From Chryseobacterium sp. BLS98 (GTDB lineage: Bacteria; Bacteroidota; Bacteroidia; Flavobacteriales; Weeksellaceae): a stretch of DNA of 64,000 nt. The DNA lies in assembly GCF_001045445.1 (NCBI RefSeq), contig NZ_LFNF01000003.1:806001-870000 (forward strand), written 5' to 3'. The notes beneath the pieces were generated by a model. The model was not told the DNA's origin. It did not search any database and saw only the letters and a program-made list of their open reading frames with translations. Positions within the stretch are counted from its first letter, which is position 1. Each line of letters begins with the position of its first letter. The position numbers and the translations under genes were made by a program. Shown piece by piece: positions 1-6,905 of the stretch.

Positions 1-316
1 TTCTCACCTTTAAAATATCATCAAAACTTCCTCCAAAAAAATCCCTGTCCGTCAGAATTGAAATTCCCGAGGCTCCAAAATTTTCATAGGCAGAAACCAC
101 TTCCAAGGGTTGAACTTTATCGTTTATGATTCCTTTTGAAGGAGATTTTCTCTTAAATTCAGCAATAATCCCACTTTTGTTTTTCACGGATTCTTTGAGC
201 GAAAAACTTTGTCTTCCGAAAAATTCAGAATTCTTCAGGCTGTCAATTGAGATTTTCGCCTTTGAAACTGCAATTTCTTCTTTTTTTCTTTCAATAATTT
301 TATCCAGTATCGTCAT
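1..316 (-). CDS. trpC: Indole-3-glycerol phosphate synthase, N-terminal part (cut by window edge)
   Basis: TrpC closes the indole ring, converting carboxyphenylaminodeoxyribulose phosphate to indole-3-glycerol phosphate in the cytoplasm. Only the first 105 codons lie here. The start is the ATG at 316-314 (MTILDKIIERKKEEIA). The family motif FKRKSPSKG, which carries the catalytic lysine region at the first beta strand, is clear, followed by an EVVSAYENFGASGISILTD stretch typical of the second barrel strand. It is the fourth gene of a trpE-G-D-C operon, 30 nt after trpD, so it should share the trp attenuator upstream of trpE. The C-terminal barrel half lies outside the window. Confidence 0.93.
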   Translation of the reverse strand, partial: MTILDKIIERKKEEIAVSKAKISIDSLKNSEFFGRQSFSLKESVKNKSGIIAEFKRKSPSKGIINDKVQPLEVVSAYENFGASGISILTDRDFFGGSFDDILKVR

Positions 317-346
317 GTTCTTTTTTTCTAATTGCTGGCAATTTTG

Positions 347-1336
347 TTAACCATTAATCAATAATTCAAGGCTTCTCAGGGCCTTTCCACTTTCCAGGCT
401 TTCTTTTGCCAGAGCAACACAATCTTCATAGGTCCCGAATTTCTGAGTGTGGGAAAGGGCAGTTGCTGCATTGGCAAGTACCACGGAATTCTGCTGTATG
501 GTACCTTTTCCCTCCAGAATATTCCTGAAAAATTTTGCAGATGCCTGAGGCGTTTCTCCTCCTCTGATGCTTTCCGGACTTACGGAACCAAATCCGAGGT
601 CTTCAGCAGAATAAATTTCTTCACCACTTTTTGTAATAATCTTGCTGTCCTGGGTAAGGCTTATTTCATCATATCCATCCAGGCCGTGAACGAGAATAAA
701 CTCCCGCTCTTCTTTTTGTAGAAGATATTGATAAATCCTTGCGATTTCAAGATTATAAACCCCGATTACCGAATATTTTGGCATCGCGGGATTGACCAAC
801 GGACCGAGAAGATTAAAAAATGTTCTCAACCCCAGAGATTTCCTTAAAGCTCCGACAGACTGAAGAGCCGGATGAAAATAAGGGGCATGAAGAAAACAGA
901 TATTGGATTTTTCAAGATCTTCATTCAGCTGGTCTGAATTGCTTTTGAATTGATAGCCAAGCTCTTCCATTACATTGGATGATCCGGTAGTGGCAGAGGC
1001 TCCGTAATTTCCATGTTTTGCTACTTTCTGGCCTGCACCGGCAACTACAAAACTGGCAAGAGTTGATATATTGATCGTATTTTTTCCGTCACCTCCGGTT
1101 CCTACAATATCCAGGGTATCTGCAGTATCAAGGAGTACAGGAACTGCCATTTTCAGCAATGCTTCCCTGAAACCTTCCAGTTCTTTCAGGGTAATATTCC
1201 GCATCAGAAAAACACTGATAAATGCAGTGACTTCAGCATCATTAAATTTATTCTGAGCGATCTCAATCATCGTTGCCTTTGCCTCAGATTTGGACAAAGT
1301 GTTATGATTGAACAGGTATTGGAGGATCTCTTTCAT
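347..1336 (-). CDS. trpD: Anthranilate phosphoribosyltransferase
   Basis: Transfers phosphoribose from PRPP to anthranilate, the second committed step of tryptophan synthesis. The glycine-rich PRPP/Mg loop GTGGDGKNTINIST and the KHGNYGASATTGSSNVMEELG region (family form KHGN..S..GS.D.LE.LG) are present. The start is uncertain. The reading frame opens further upstream at a TTG (1378-1376) overlapping the trpG stop as TTGA, which adds 14 unconserved-looking residues. I chose the internal ATG at 1336 (MKEILQYLFNHNTLS) because it gives 329 residues and begins where the family's N-terminal helix begins. A coupled TTG start cannot be excluded. Confidence 0.94.
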   Translation of the reverse strand: MKEILQYLFNHNTLSKSEAKATMIEIAQNKFNDAEVTAFISVFLMRNITLKELEGFREALLKMAVPVLLDTADTLDIVGTGGDGKNTINISTLASFVVAGAGQKVAKHGNYGASATTGSSNVMEELGYQFKSNSDQLNEDLEKSNICFLHAPYFHPALQSVGALRKSLGLRTFFNLLGPLVNPAMPKYSVIGVYNLEIARIYQYLLQKEEREFILVHGLDGYDEISLTQDSKIITKSGEEIYSAEDLGFGSVSPESIRGGETPQASAKFFRNILEGKGTIQQNSVVLANAATALSHTQKFGTYEDCVALAKESLESGKALRSLELLING

Positions 1337-1374
1337 CTGAGGTGTTTTTACTTTTATAGGTATTTCTGTAGTTT

Positions 1375-1971
1375 TCAATTTAAAAGAAAGTTTCTGATTA
1401 TCACTTCCCCGTCAGGAGTTAAAATGCTTTCAGGATGGAACTGTACGCCATGCACATCATAGGTTTTATGCTGCAGTGCCATGATCATTCCGTCCTTGTC
1501 TACGGCTGTAATTTCCAGTTCTTCCGGGAAACCTTCCGGGTTTACCGCCCAGCTGTGGTATCTTCCGACTTCTATTCCTGAAGCCAGATTTCTGAAAATT
1601 TTGGTATTTTCTTTCACCAGTTCAGCTGAGGTTGCCACTCCATGGAAAATTTCAGAAAGATTGATCAGGTTTCCTCCGAAAGCTTCCGCAATAGCCTGCT
1701 GACCGAGGCAAACACCTAAAATACTTTTAGTAGGTGCATATTCCCTGATCAGATCCAATAGAATTCCTGCTTCTTCCGGAATCCCCGGACCAGGTGAAAG
1801 GATAATCTTGTCATATTTTCCGATCTCTTCCAAAGTGATCTGGTCATTTCTTACAACATCTACTTTCTGATCCAGAATTCTTTCAATGATCTGAACCAGG
1901 TTATAGGTGAAACTGTCGTAGTTATCAAAAACCAGAACTTTAGGTTGCTCGTTAGTTATATTGTTGTTCAT
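1375..1971 (-). CDS. trpG: Anthranilate synthase component II (glutamine amidotransferase)
   Basis: A 198-residue class I glutamine amidotransferase that supplies ammonia to TrpE. The catalytic triad is visible: Cys88 in GVCLGQQ (usual form GVCLGHQ), and His179 and Glu181 in FHPES. The oxyanion-site motif SPGPGIPEEAG is at about residues 59-69. It is a stand-alone subunit rather than a TrpGD fusion. Its stop overlaps a potential TTG start of trpD by four bases. A 104-nt gap separates it from trpE and contains an array of 7-nt repeats (see the repeat at 1994). It could also serve p-aminobenzoate synthesis as an amphibolic subunit; placement in the trp operon favours anthranilate synthase. Confidence 0.95.
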   Translation of the reverse strand: MNNNITNEQPKVLVFDNYDSFTYNLVQIIERILDQKVDVVRNDQITLEEIGKYDKIILSPGPGIPEEAGILLDLIREYAPTKSILGVCLGQQAIAEAFGGNLINLSEIFHGVATSAELVKENTKIFRNLASGIEVGRYHSWAVNPEGFPEELEITAVDKDGMIMALQHKTYDVHGVQFHPESILTPDGEVIIRNFLLN

Positions 1972-1993
1972 TTTTGTCTTTTTAATTGTTTTT

Positions 1994-2070
1994 GTTGGTA
2001 GTTGTCAGTTGCTGGTTTTTAATTGTTCAACCCTGAACCCTGAACCCCGAATCTCGAAACCCGCATCCCG
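1994..2070. repeat. Heptad-periodic repeat array in the trpE-trpG gap
   Basis: Eleven consecutive 7-nt units can be read without a phase break: gttggta, gttgtca, gttgctg, gttttta, attgttc, aaccctg (twice), aaccccg, aatctcg, aaacccg, catcccg. The unit sequence drifts along the array while the 7-nt step is kept. The array ends 5 nt from the trpE stop codon. The segment CCGCATCCCGT (2061-2071) matches nine of eleven positions of CCGCATCGCGG found in a second array at 28407. Confidence 0.8.
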
Positions 2071-2075
2071 TACCT

Positions 2076-3500
2076 TTAATTCATCACGATTTTCCCTGCT
2101 TTATCCACTGCTTTTTTCAAGGCATTCAATTTATTATTCACCTCCTGCAGCTCGTTTTCAGGGACAGATTTGGCGACCAGTCCGGCTCCGGCCTGATAAT
2201 ACAGGGTATTGTTCCTGCTTAAAAAAGTACGGATCATAATAGCCTGGTTGCAGGTTCCGCTCAGCCCGATCATGCCGATGCATCCACCGTAGTAGCCACG
2301 GGAGTCTTTTTCATACTGATCGATCAGCTGAATGGCTTTATGCTTTGGAGCGCCGCTTAGAGTTCCCTGTGGAAAGGTGGCGGAAACCATATCAAGAGGA
2401 TTTATATTTTCAGGAAGATCTGCAGTAACTTCACTTACCATATGGATAACGTGTGAAAAAAGCTGGATTTCTTTCAGTTTCGTTACAGTTACATTTTTAC
2501 CGAGCTTTCCAAGATCATTCCTGGCCAAATCGACCAGCATGGTGTGCTCTGCATTTTCTTTCGGATCATTTTTTAAAGCTTCAATAGACTGGAGATCGGT
2601 TTCAAGATGTCCGGTTCTTTTAAAAGTTCCTGCAATAGGGTGGATGATAGCTTTATTGTCTTTGATGATCAACTGGCTTTCGGGACTTGAACCGAATAAT
2701 TTATAATTTCCATAATCGAAAAAGAAAAGGTAAGGTGAAGGATTGATATTCCTAAGGGCACGGTATACATTGAATTCGTCTCCTTTGAATTTCTGCTCAA
2801 ATCTTCTGCTAAGAACCAGTTGGAAAACATCACCTCTCATGCAGTGCTTCTGGGCAATTTTTACCAGTTCAATGTATTCTTCATCCGTAAGGTTAGAAGT
2901 TTCGCTGCCGGTTTTTTCGAAAGGGTAGACCGGAGTATTTTGATTTCTGAACAGGTTTTCCAGCAGATAAAGCTCAGATTTTAAACCGGGAATCTGATTT
3001 TCAATGATATGCATCTCGTCATTGTAATGGTTGATGGCAATAACGTACTGATATAATCTGTAACGAAGGATCGGAATTTCCACTTCGGGACTTTGTGGCT
3101 TTAAACTGATATCTTCAAAAAACTGTACTGCTTCAAAGCTCGTATATCCGAAAAGGCTCTGCGCCGTTTGTTCAATAGGATCATGGGTGGTTTCGCATTC
3201 AAAAACACTTTGAAATTCCTCAAAAATATCCGTGATATTCCGTTCACCTATCAGTTGTTTCACAGGATCTGAGCCGGGAAGCTTGATTTCAAATTCAGTA
3301 AGATTTTTCACTTCAATTCCTGCTACGGCATTCACTGCGATGAATGAGAAATTATTATCAATATTCTTAGAATCCGAACTTTCCAGAAGGATGGTGTCCC
3401 GGAATCTGTCCCTGATCTGTAGGTAGATATTCATTGGAGTATAAAGGTCTCCCAATGTTTTTTTAGAACCGGTCTTTATTTTTATTCTTTGAGTGGTCAT
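2076..3500 (-). CDS. trpE: Anthranilate synthase component I
   Basis: Makes anthranilate from chorismate together with TrpG. It is 474 residues long, the usual size. The chorismate-binding domain is complete: VFQLVLSRRF, FGSSPESQL, HPIAGTFKRTG, LVDLARNDLGK, and GTLSGAPKHKAIQLI followed by GGCIGMIG. The N-terminal LLESSD motif (about residues 38-43) corresponds to the LLES element that binds tryptophan for feedback inhibition in characterised TrpE proteins, so enzyme-level feedback is expected. First gene of the trp operon; a leader peptide and terminator lie just upstream (3525-3673), giving a second, transcriptional layer of control. Confidence 0.96.
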   Translation of the reverse strand: MTTQRIKIKTGSKKTLGDLYTPMNIYLQIRDRFRDTILLESSDSKNIDNNFSFIAVNAVAGIEVKNLTEFEIKLPGSDPVKQLIGERNITDIFEEFQSVFECETTHDPIEQTAQSLFGYTSFEAVQFFEDISLKPQSPEVEIPILRYRLYQYVIAINHYNDEMHIIENQIPGLKSELYLLENLFRNQNTPVYPFEKTGSETSNLTDEEYIELVKIAQKHCMRGDVFQLVLSRRFEQKFKGDEFNVYRALRNINPSPYLFFFDYGNYKLFGSSPESQLIIKDNKAIIHPIAGTFKRTGHLETDLQSIEALKNDPKENAEHTMLVDLARNDLGKLGKNVTVTKLKEIQLFSHVIHMVSEVTADLPENINPLDMVSATFPQGTLSGAPKHKAIQLIDQYEKDSRGYYGGCIGMIGLSGTCNQAIMIRTFLSRNNTLYYQAGAGLVAKSVPENELQEVNNKLNALKKAVDKAGKIVMN

Positions 3501-3524
3501 CTGACTTGTATTTTTTGTTTTAAT

Positions 3525-3560
3525 GAAATAAAAAAGGCTTCAACGGAATCCGTCAAAGCC
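3525..3560 (-). terminator. trp attenuator terminator hairpin
   Basis: Read on the minus strand, an 11-bp stem (GGCUUUGACGG with CCGUUGAAGCC, two G-U pairs, loop AUU) is followed directly by UUUUUU. It sits between the leader peptide stop (3596) and the trpE start (3500), so it must be bypassed for trpE expression. I did not fold the competing antiterminator rigorously. A 5-bp hairpin UGCUA-loop-UAGCA at the leader stop codon is one visible alternative structure. Confidence 0.85.
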
Positions 3561-3595
3561 TATATATTGTTTGTTTTAATTATCTGCTATACCAA

Positions 3596-3673
3596 TTAGC
3601 AACATGACAATACTTTCAGACCCGACGAAGAGTTTGAAAGCCACCACCAATTTTTGTTGCTTATATTTAACAT
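3596..3673 (-). CDS. trpL: trp operon leader peptide with Trp-Trp-Trp
   Basis: A 25-codon reading frame starting with ATG at 3673-3671 and ending in TAA. It reads MLNISNKN, then WWW (codons 9-11), then a Ser-rich tail ending in CC. Three adjacent Trp codons in so short a frame, followed by a strong intrinsic terminator and then trpE, is the classic layout of ribosome-mediated attenuation: ribosomes stalling for lack of charged tRNA-Trp would favour read-through. The region probably belongs to the Bacteroid-trp RNA class described in Bacteroidetes, an assignment made from memory and not tested with a covariance model. Confidence 0.85.
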   Translation of the reverse strand: MLNISNKNWWWLSNSSSGLKVLSCC

Positions 3674-3677
3674 GAGA

Positions 3678-3710
3678 CAAATGTAGAAATTTTTTTGATA
3701 TAAAAACAAA
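3678..3710 (-). promoter_or_regulatory. Candidate trp promoter
   Basis: On the minus strand, TTTG (3710-3707), a 21-nt spacer and TACATTTG (3685-3678) match the Bacteroidetes consensus (-33 TTTG, -7 TAnnTTTG). The -7 box ends only four bases before the leader-peptide ATG, so the transcript would start at or very near that ATG (leaderless or almost so). Confidence 0.6.
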
Positions 3711-3749
3711 AAAACAGGAGAAAATAAAAAAACTTAATATGAGAATTCT

Positions 3750-4394
3750 TTATTTAAGCTGTTGCAATTCTTTTTTCAATTCTTCAATTTTTTGCCGGTA
3801 CTCTTCACTGTCATAGTAACTTACATATTCTTCCAAAGCTAAAATATATTCTTCAATAAACTCTTTATTCGTTCTGTCAGCCTCATATTTAATCTTTGCA
3901 GAGTTCACCGGAGCCATTTTTTCATATCGCAATAGAGCGTTTCCTTCTTCGGATTGATAATAAAGAATTACAATGTTTTTCTCGTATCCCGGAATGTATT
4001 TCACCGGAAAATGCTGTTCCGTTCTTGGGATCCTGATGGCATTTTCAATAGGATAAATTGTAGCACTTGTCGTTGAGAAATAAGTAGATACATATTTTCC
4101 GTCCTGTTTTTTTACAATAGCTTCATAATCATGAATGTACATGTCATTCAGCGTGGAGTTGGTTTCTACATCTGAAGTGATGATTGCGGTACTTTCAACG
4201 CCGTATTTATTTAAAAACCAAGCATTAAGATACTGTCCGGCAAAACCATTCAGAATGGCTAAAGGAATAATCGGTATCAGAAACCAACCTTTTTTTGTGA
4301 CAAATGAAAGCAGTCCAAAGAATACCAGAAGAATAATCACGGTATAAAAACCATGATGGCTGGTGAAAAACAGGATTTTAGATATAAAGATCAT
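3750..4394 (-). CDS. Uncharacterised membrane protein
   Basis: A 214-residue protein I do not recognise. Two hydrophobic segments at about residues 12-31 and 36-52 suggest an N-terminal membrane anchor. They are followed by a soluble part with many beta-prone and aromatic stretches. The last 50 residues are charged and helical (EEYRQKIEELKKELQQ), possibly a short coiled coil. It lies between the trp leader and another unknown membrane protein on the same strand, 69 nt apart, so the two could be co-transcribed. No enzymatic motif is visible. Confidence 0.75.
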   Translation of the reverse strand: MIFISKILFFTSHHGFYTVIILLVFFGLLSFVTKKGWFLIPIIPLAILNGFAGQYLNAWFLNKYGVESTAIITSDVETNSTLNDMYIHDYEAIVKKQDGKYVSTYFSTTSATIYPIENAIRIPRTEQHFPVKYIPGYEKNIVILYYQSEEGNALLRYEKMAPVNSAKIKYEADRTNKEFIEEYILALEEYVSYYDSEEYRQKIEELKKELQQLK

Positions 4395-4463
4395 GAGAAG
4401 CCTGAATTATTTTTGACTAAGTTAAAAAAATTCAAACAATAAAAACAAATTGAGAAATATTGC

Positions 4464-5030
4464 CTATTTACTGAAGTTTGCTTTATAATATTTTATGCCT
4501 TTAATCCCGACAAGCAGCATTAATAGTCCAAAAAATCCGAGAATTGCAATTGCCAGATAATTATTGTTTCGGTGTGCATTATTATAATTGTTCAAAGATA
4601 AATATTCAGTATTCCTGTTATGGATTTCCACCATACTTACCCTATTTTTATACAAAAGGTTTCCTGGAAATGGGATGTTTTCTGATTTTAATATTTTTCT
4701 GTTATATTCCTGCTTCTCAATAAAAAACATAATTGAATCTCCCGGTTTATTGTCGCTCATCAAATCATAAAAAGATATTTGATCCGATACAACACCTCCA
4801 ATCATAAAATTAATTTCAGGATATTCATTTAAATGAATTATTAAGGCTCTGCTTCTTCTTCCTTTTTCTATTTTAACATCTTTTAAAACACCTTTTATCT
4901 CTGTAATGCTGCTTCTGCCCGGTAATTCGGATAAAGAAATCTTGATTGCAAAAAATAAAAGAAAAAAACTTAATATAAGCGAGATCCAGATAAGCCTCCT
5001 GTTTGATTTCTTTTCTTTGTGATAATCCAT
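4464..5030 (-). CDS. Uncharacterised protein with two transmembrane segments
   Basis: 188 residues. A basic N-terminus (MDYHKEKKSNRR) precedes one membrane segment at about residues 13-32. A 110-residue loop predicted outside the cytoplasm follows, then a second membrane segment at about 158-178 and a short basic tail. The topology resembles DUF3592-like proteins, but I see no diagnostic motif. Same strand as the neighbouring unknown membrane protein. Function unknown. Confidence 0.72.
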   Translation of the reverse strand: MDYHKEKKSNRRLIWISLILSFFLLFFAIKISLSELPGRSSITEIKGVLKDVKIEKGRRSRALIIHLNEYPEINFMIGGVVSDQISFYDLMSDNKPGDSIMFFIEKQEYNRKILKSENIPFPGNLLYKNRVSMVEIHNRNTEYLSLNNYNNAHRNNNYLAIAILGFFGLLMLLVGIKGIKYYKANFSK

Positions 5031-5200
5031 TTGTGGTTTTGTTTATGGGGCTAAATTACTAAAAAACGGAAATGTTCAATTGACAGTTGAAATGCATTTT
5101 TTTGAAGGCTTTAATACAGTAAAATCGTATTAAATGGGAAAATGTCATTCATTTAAAAGCTTATTTTTTATATTTTTGTCTAAATTTTATAGAAAAAATA

Positions 5201-5425
5201 ATGAAAAAAGTATTAGCAATTGCATTCATCGGAGGTTTATTGGTTGTAAACTGCTCTAAGAAACCGGATCACGATTTACAGGACAGCAACACAATGCTGC
5301 CAGAACCAGATGCTCCAACAGTAGTAGATTCTACAGCTAAAACAGCTGCTCCGGCTGCTGCAACAACTCCTGCACCATCAACTCCAGAAGCTGCTAAAAC
5401 AGATTCTACTGCAGCAAAAAAATAA
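5201..5425 (+). CDS. Small Ala/Pro/Thr-rich lipoprotein
   Basis: A 74-residue protein with a lipoprotein signal peptide (MKKVLAIAFIGGLLVVNC; lipobox Cys at residue 18), followed by a low-complexity tail rich in Ala, Pro, Thr and Ser. No domain is visible. A -7 box TATTTTTG at 5171-5178 lies 22 nt upstream. Its stop and the next start overlap as TAATG, so it is translationally coupled to the cytochrome c lipoprotein. A tether or spacer role in the envelope is a guess. Confidence 0.8.
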   Translation: MKKVLAIAFIGGLLVVNCSKKPDHDLQDSNTMLPEPDAPTVVDSTAKTAAPAAATTPAPSTPEAAKTDSTAAKK

Positions 5426-5802
5426 TGAAAAAATTCCTTTTGGCGGGAGCTATGGGATTTTTAATCCTTTCCTGTTCTAAAAAAGAAAATACGGAGGTGC
5501 CAAGTGTGGATTCTGAAACATCCGCTGTTTCAGAGCCGGCAAAAGCTAATCTTTCAGGTGACCAGATCATCGAAACTTTAGACTGCTCAGGATGCCATTC
5601 CGTGAATGAGAGAATGATAGGACCTTCTTACAAGGAAATTGCAGAAAAATATTCCGAAAAAGATATTGAGCTGCTGGCTTCCAAGATTATAGAAGGCGGA
5701 AGCGGAGTTTGGGGAGGTGTTCCGATGGCTGCCCATCCACAGGTATCTAAAGAAGATGCTAAAAAAATGGTAGAATACATTCTGAGTCAGAAAAGTAAAT
5801 AA
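5425..5802 (+). CDS. Membrane-anchored c-type cytochrome lipoprotein
   Basis: A 125-residue lipoprotein (lipobox Cys at about residue 17, LILSC) carrying one class I cytochrome c domain. The haem-binding CSGCH is at residues 54-58 and the likely sixth ligand is Met101 in GGVPMAAHP. The pattern resembles small c551/c552-type electron carriers. Expected in the periplasm, anchored by lipid, carrying electrons among respiratory complexes. Coupled by TAATG overlaps to the lipoprotein before it and rlmF after it; the link with an rRNA methylase probably reflects operon packing rather than a shared function. Confidence 0.9.
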   Translation: MKKFLLAGAMGFLILSCSKKENTEVPSVDSETSAVSEPAKANLSGDQIIETLDCSGCHSVNERMIGPSYKEIAEKYSEKDIELLASKIIEGGSGVWGGVPMAAHPQVSKEDAKKMVEYILSQKSK

Positions 5803-6728
5803 TGTCTACCGAAAAATCCAGTCTGCACGCAAGAAATCTGCATCGTGATCCTTATAATTTTGATCAGCTTATTTCTTGCGTGCCGGAACTGAAACACTAT
5901 GTTTTCGTTAACGCTTACGAAACAAAGACCATTAATTTTAGCCTTCCCAAAGCGGTTAAACTTCTTAACCAGGCACTACTTTTACATTTTTATCACATTC
6001 AGGGCTGGGATATTCCTGAGACCAATCTGTGTCCTCCCATACCCGGCCGTGCAGATTATATCCATTATATTGCCGACCTGTTAGCTGAAGAAAAATCTGA
6101 AATTCCGACAGGAATTTCTGTATCTGGTCTGGATATCGGAACCGGGGCAAATCTCGTTTATCCTTTATTGGCCCATAGATCTTATGGATGGAAAATGTTG
6201 GGAACCGATATTAATCTTGATTCTTTGGAAAACGCACAGCGTATTTTAGATCAAAATCAGGATTTACTACCAGTTATTCATTTAAAACAACAACCTGATT
6301 CTCATCATATTTTTAAAAATATCATTAAGACTGGAGACCGTTTTACATTTTCTATGTGTAATCCTCCGTTCCATGATTCTGAAGAATCTGCATTGAAAGG
6401 GAATCTTAGGAAAACAAAGAATATCAGAAAATCAAAACCTCAGAAAGTTTTATTAAACTTTGGCGGTCAACAATCGGAATTGTGGTGCGAAGGCGGTGAA
6501 ATAGCTTTTATTTCAAAAATGATTGAGGAAAGTGCTTTATATTCTTCGCAGGTTCTCTGGTTTACATGTCTGGTATCTAAAAAAGATAATCTTCATAAAT
6601 TAACCACACTTTTAAAGAAAGTCAAAGCTGTAGATTTTAAAATAATTGATATGGCGCAGGGACAGAAAATCAGCAGGATGCTGGCATGGACTTTTATCTC
6701 TCAAAAGGAGACAAGAAACTGGTTTTAA
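5802..6728 (+). CDS. rlmF: 23S rRNA (adenine1618-N6)-methyltransferase
   Basis: A 308-residue RlmF/METTL16-type enzyme that uses S-adenosylmethionine to methylate A1618 of 23S rRNA. The SAM-binding motif DIGTGAN (111-117) and the amino-methyltransferase motif NPPF (187-190) are present, as is the family-typical N-terminus (LHARNLHRDPYNF). Start chosen at the ATG overlapping the preceding stop as TAATG. A 7-nt repeat array begins three bases after its stop codon. Confidence 0.92.
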   Translation: MSTEKSSLHARNLHRDPYNFDQLISCVPELKHYVFVNAYETKTINFSLPKAVKLLNQALLLHFYHIQGWDIPETNLCPPIPGRADYIHYIADLLAEEKSEIPTGISVSGLDIGTGANLVYPLLAHRSYGWKMLGTDINLDSLENAQRILDQNQDLLPVIHLKQQPDSHHIFKNIIKTGDRFTFSMCNPPFHDSEESALKGNLRKTKNIRKSKPQKVLLNFGGQQSELWCEGGEIAFISKMIEESALYSSQVLWFTCLVSKKDNLHKLTTLLKKVKAVDFKIIDMAQGQKISRMLAWTFISQKETRNWF

Positions 6729-6730
6729 AG

Positions 6731-6840
6731 GTCAATAGTTAATTGTCAGTGGTCAATTTTGCTGCGCAAGTCAATAGTCAATTTGAATCTGCACAAGAAA
6801 ATTCACTACGAAGGAGATTCACTATTGACCATTCACAATT
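6731..6840. repeat. Heptad repeat array with 11-nt palindromic core, between rlmF and lysS
   Basis: Units gtcaata, gttaatt, gtcagtg, gtcaatt (6731-6758), then the 11-nt core TTGCTGCGCAA (6759-6769), then gtcaata, gtcaatt (6770-6783). A second set in the opposite orientation follows (attcact, attgacc, attcaca at 6817-6837), with a degenerate core around 6804-6816. Starts 3 nt after the rlmF stop codon. The open frame over it is low-complexity and not a gene. Confidence 0.8.
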
Positions 6841-6853
6841 AAAAAAATCATCA

Positions 6854-6883
6854 TTGACAACTCACCAAAAATGCCTAAATTTG
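6854..6883 (+). promoter_or_regulatory. Candidate lysS promoter
   Basis: TTG (6854-6856), exactly 19 nt, TAAATTTG (6876-6883): a full match to the Bacteroidetes -33/-7 consensus. Predicted transcription start near 6889, about 17 nt before the lysS ATG. The -33 element lies in the tail of the repeat tract. Confidence 0.65.
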
Positions 6884-6905
6884 TACGCTTTTAGAAAAAT
6901 AAGAA

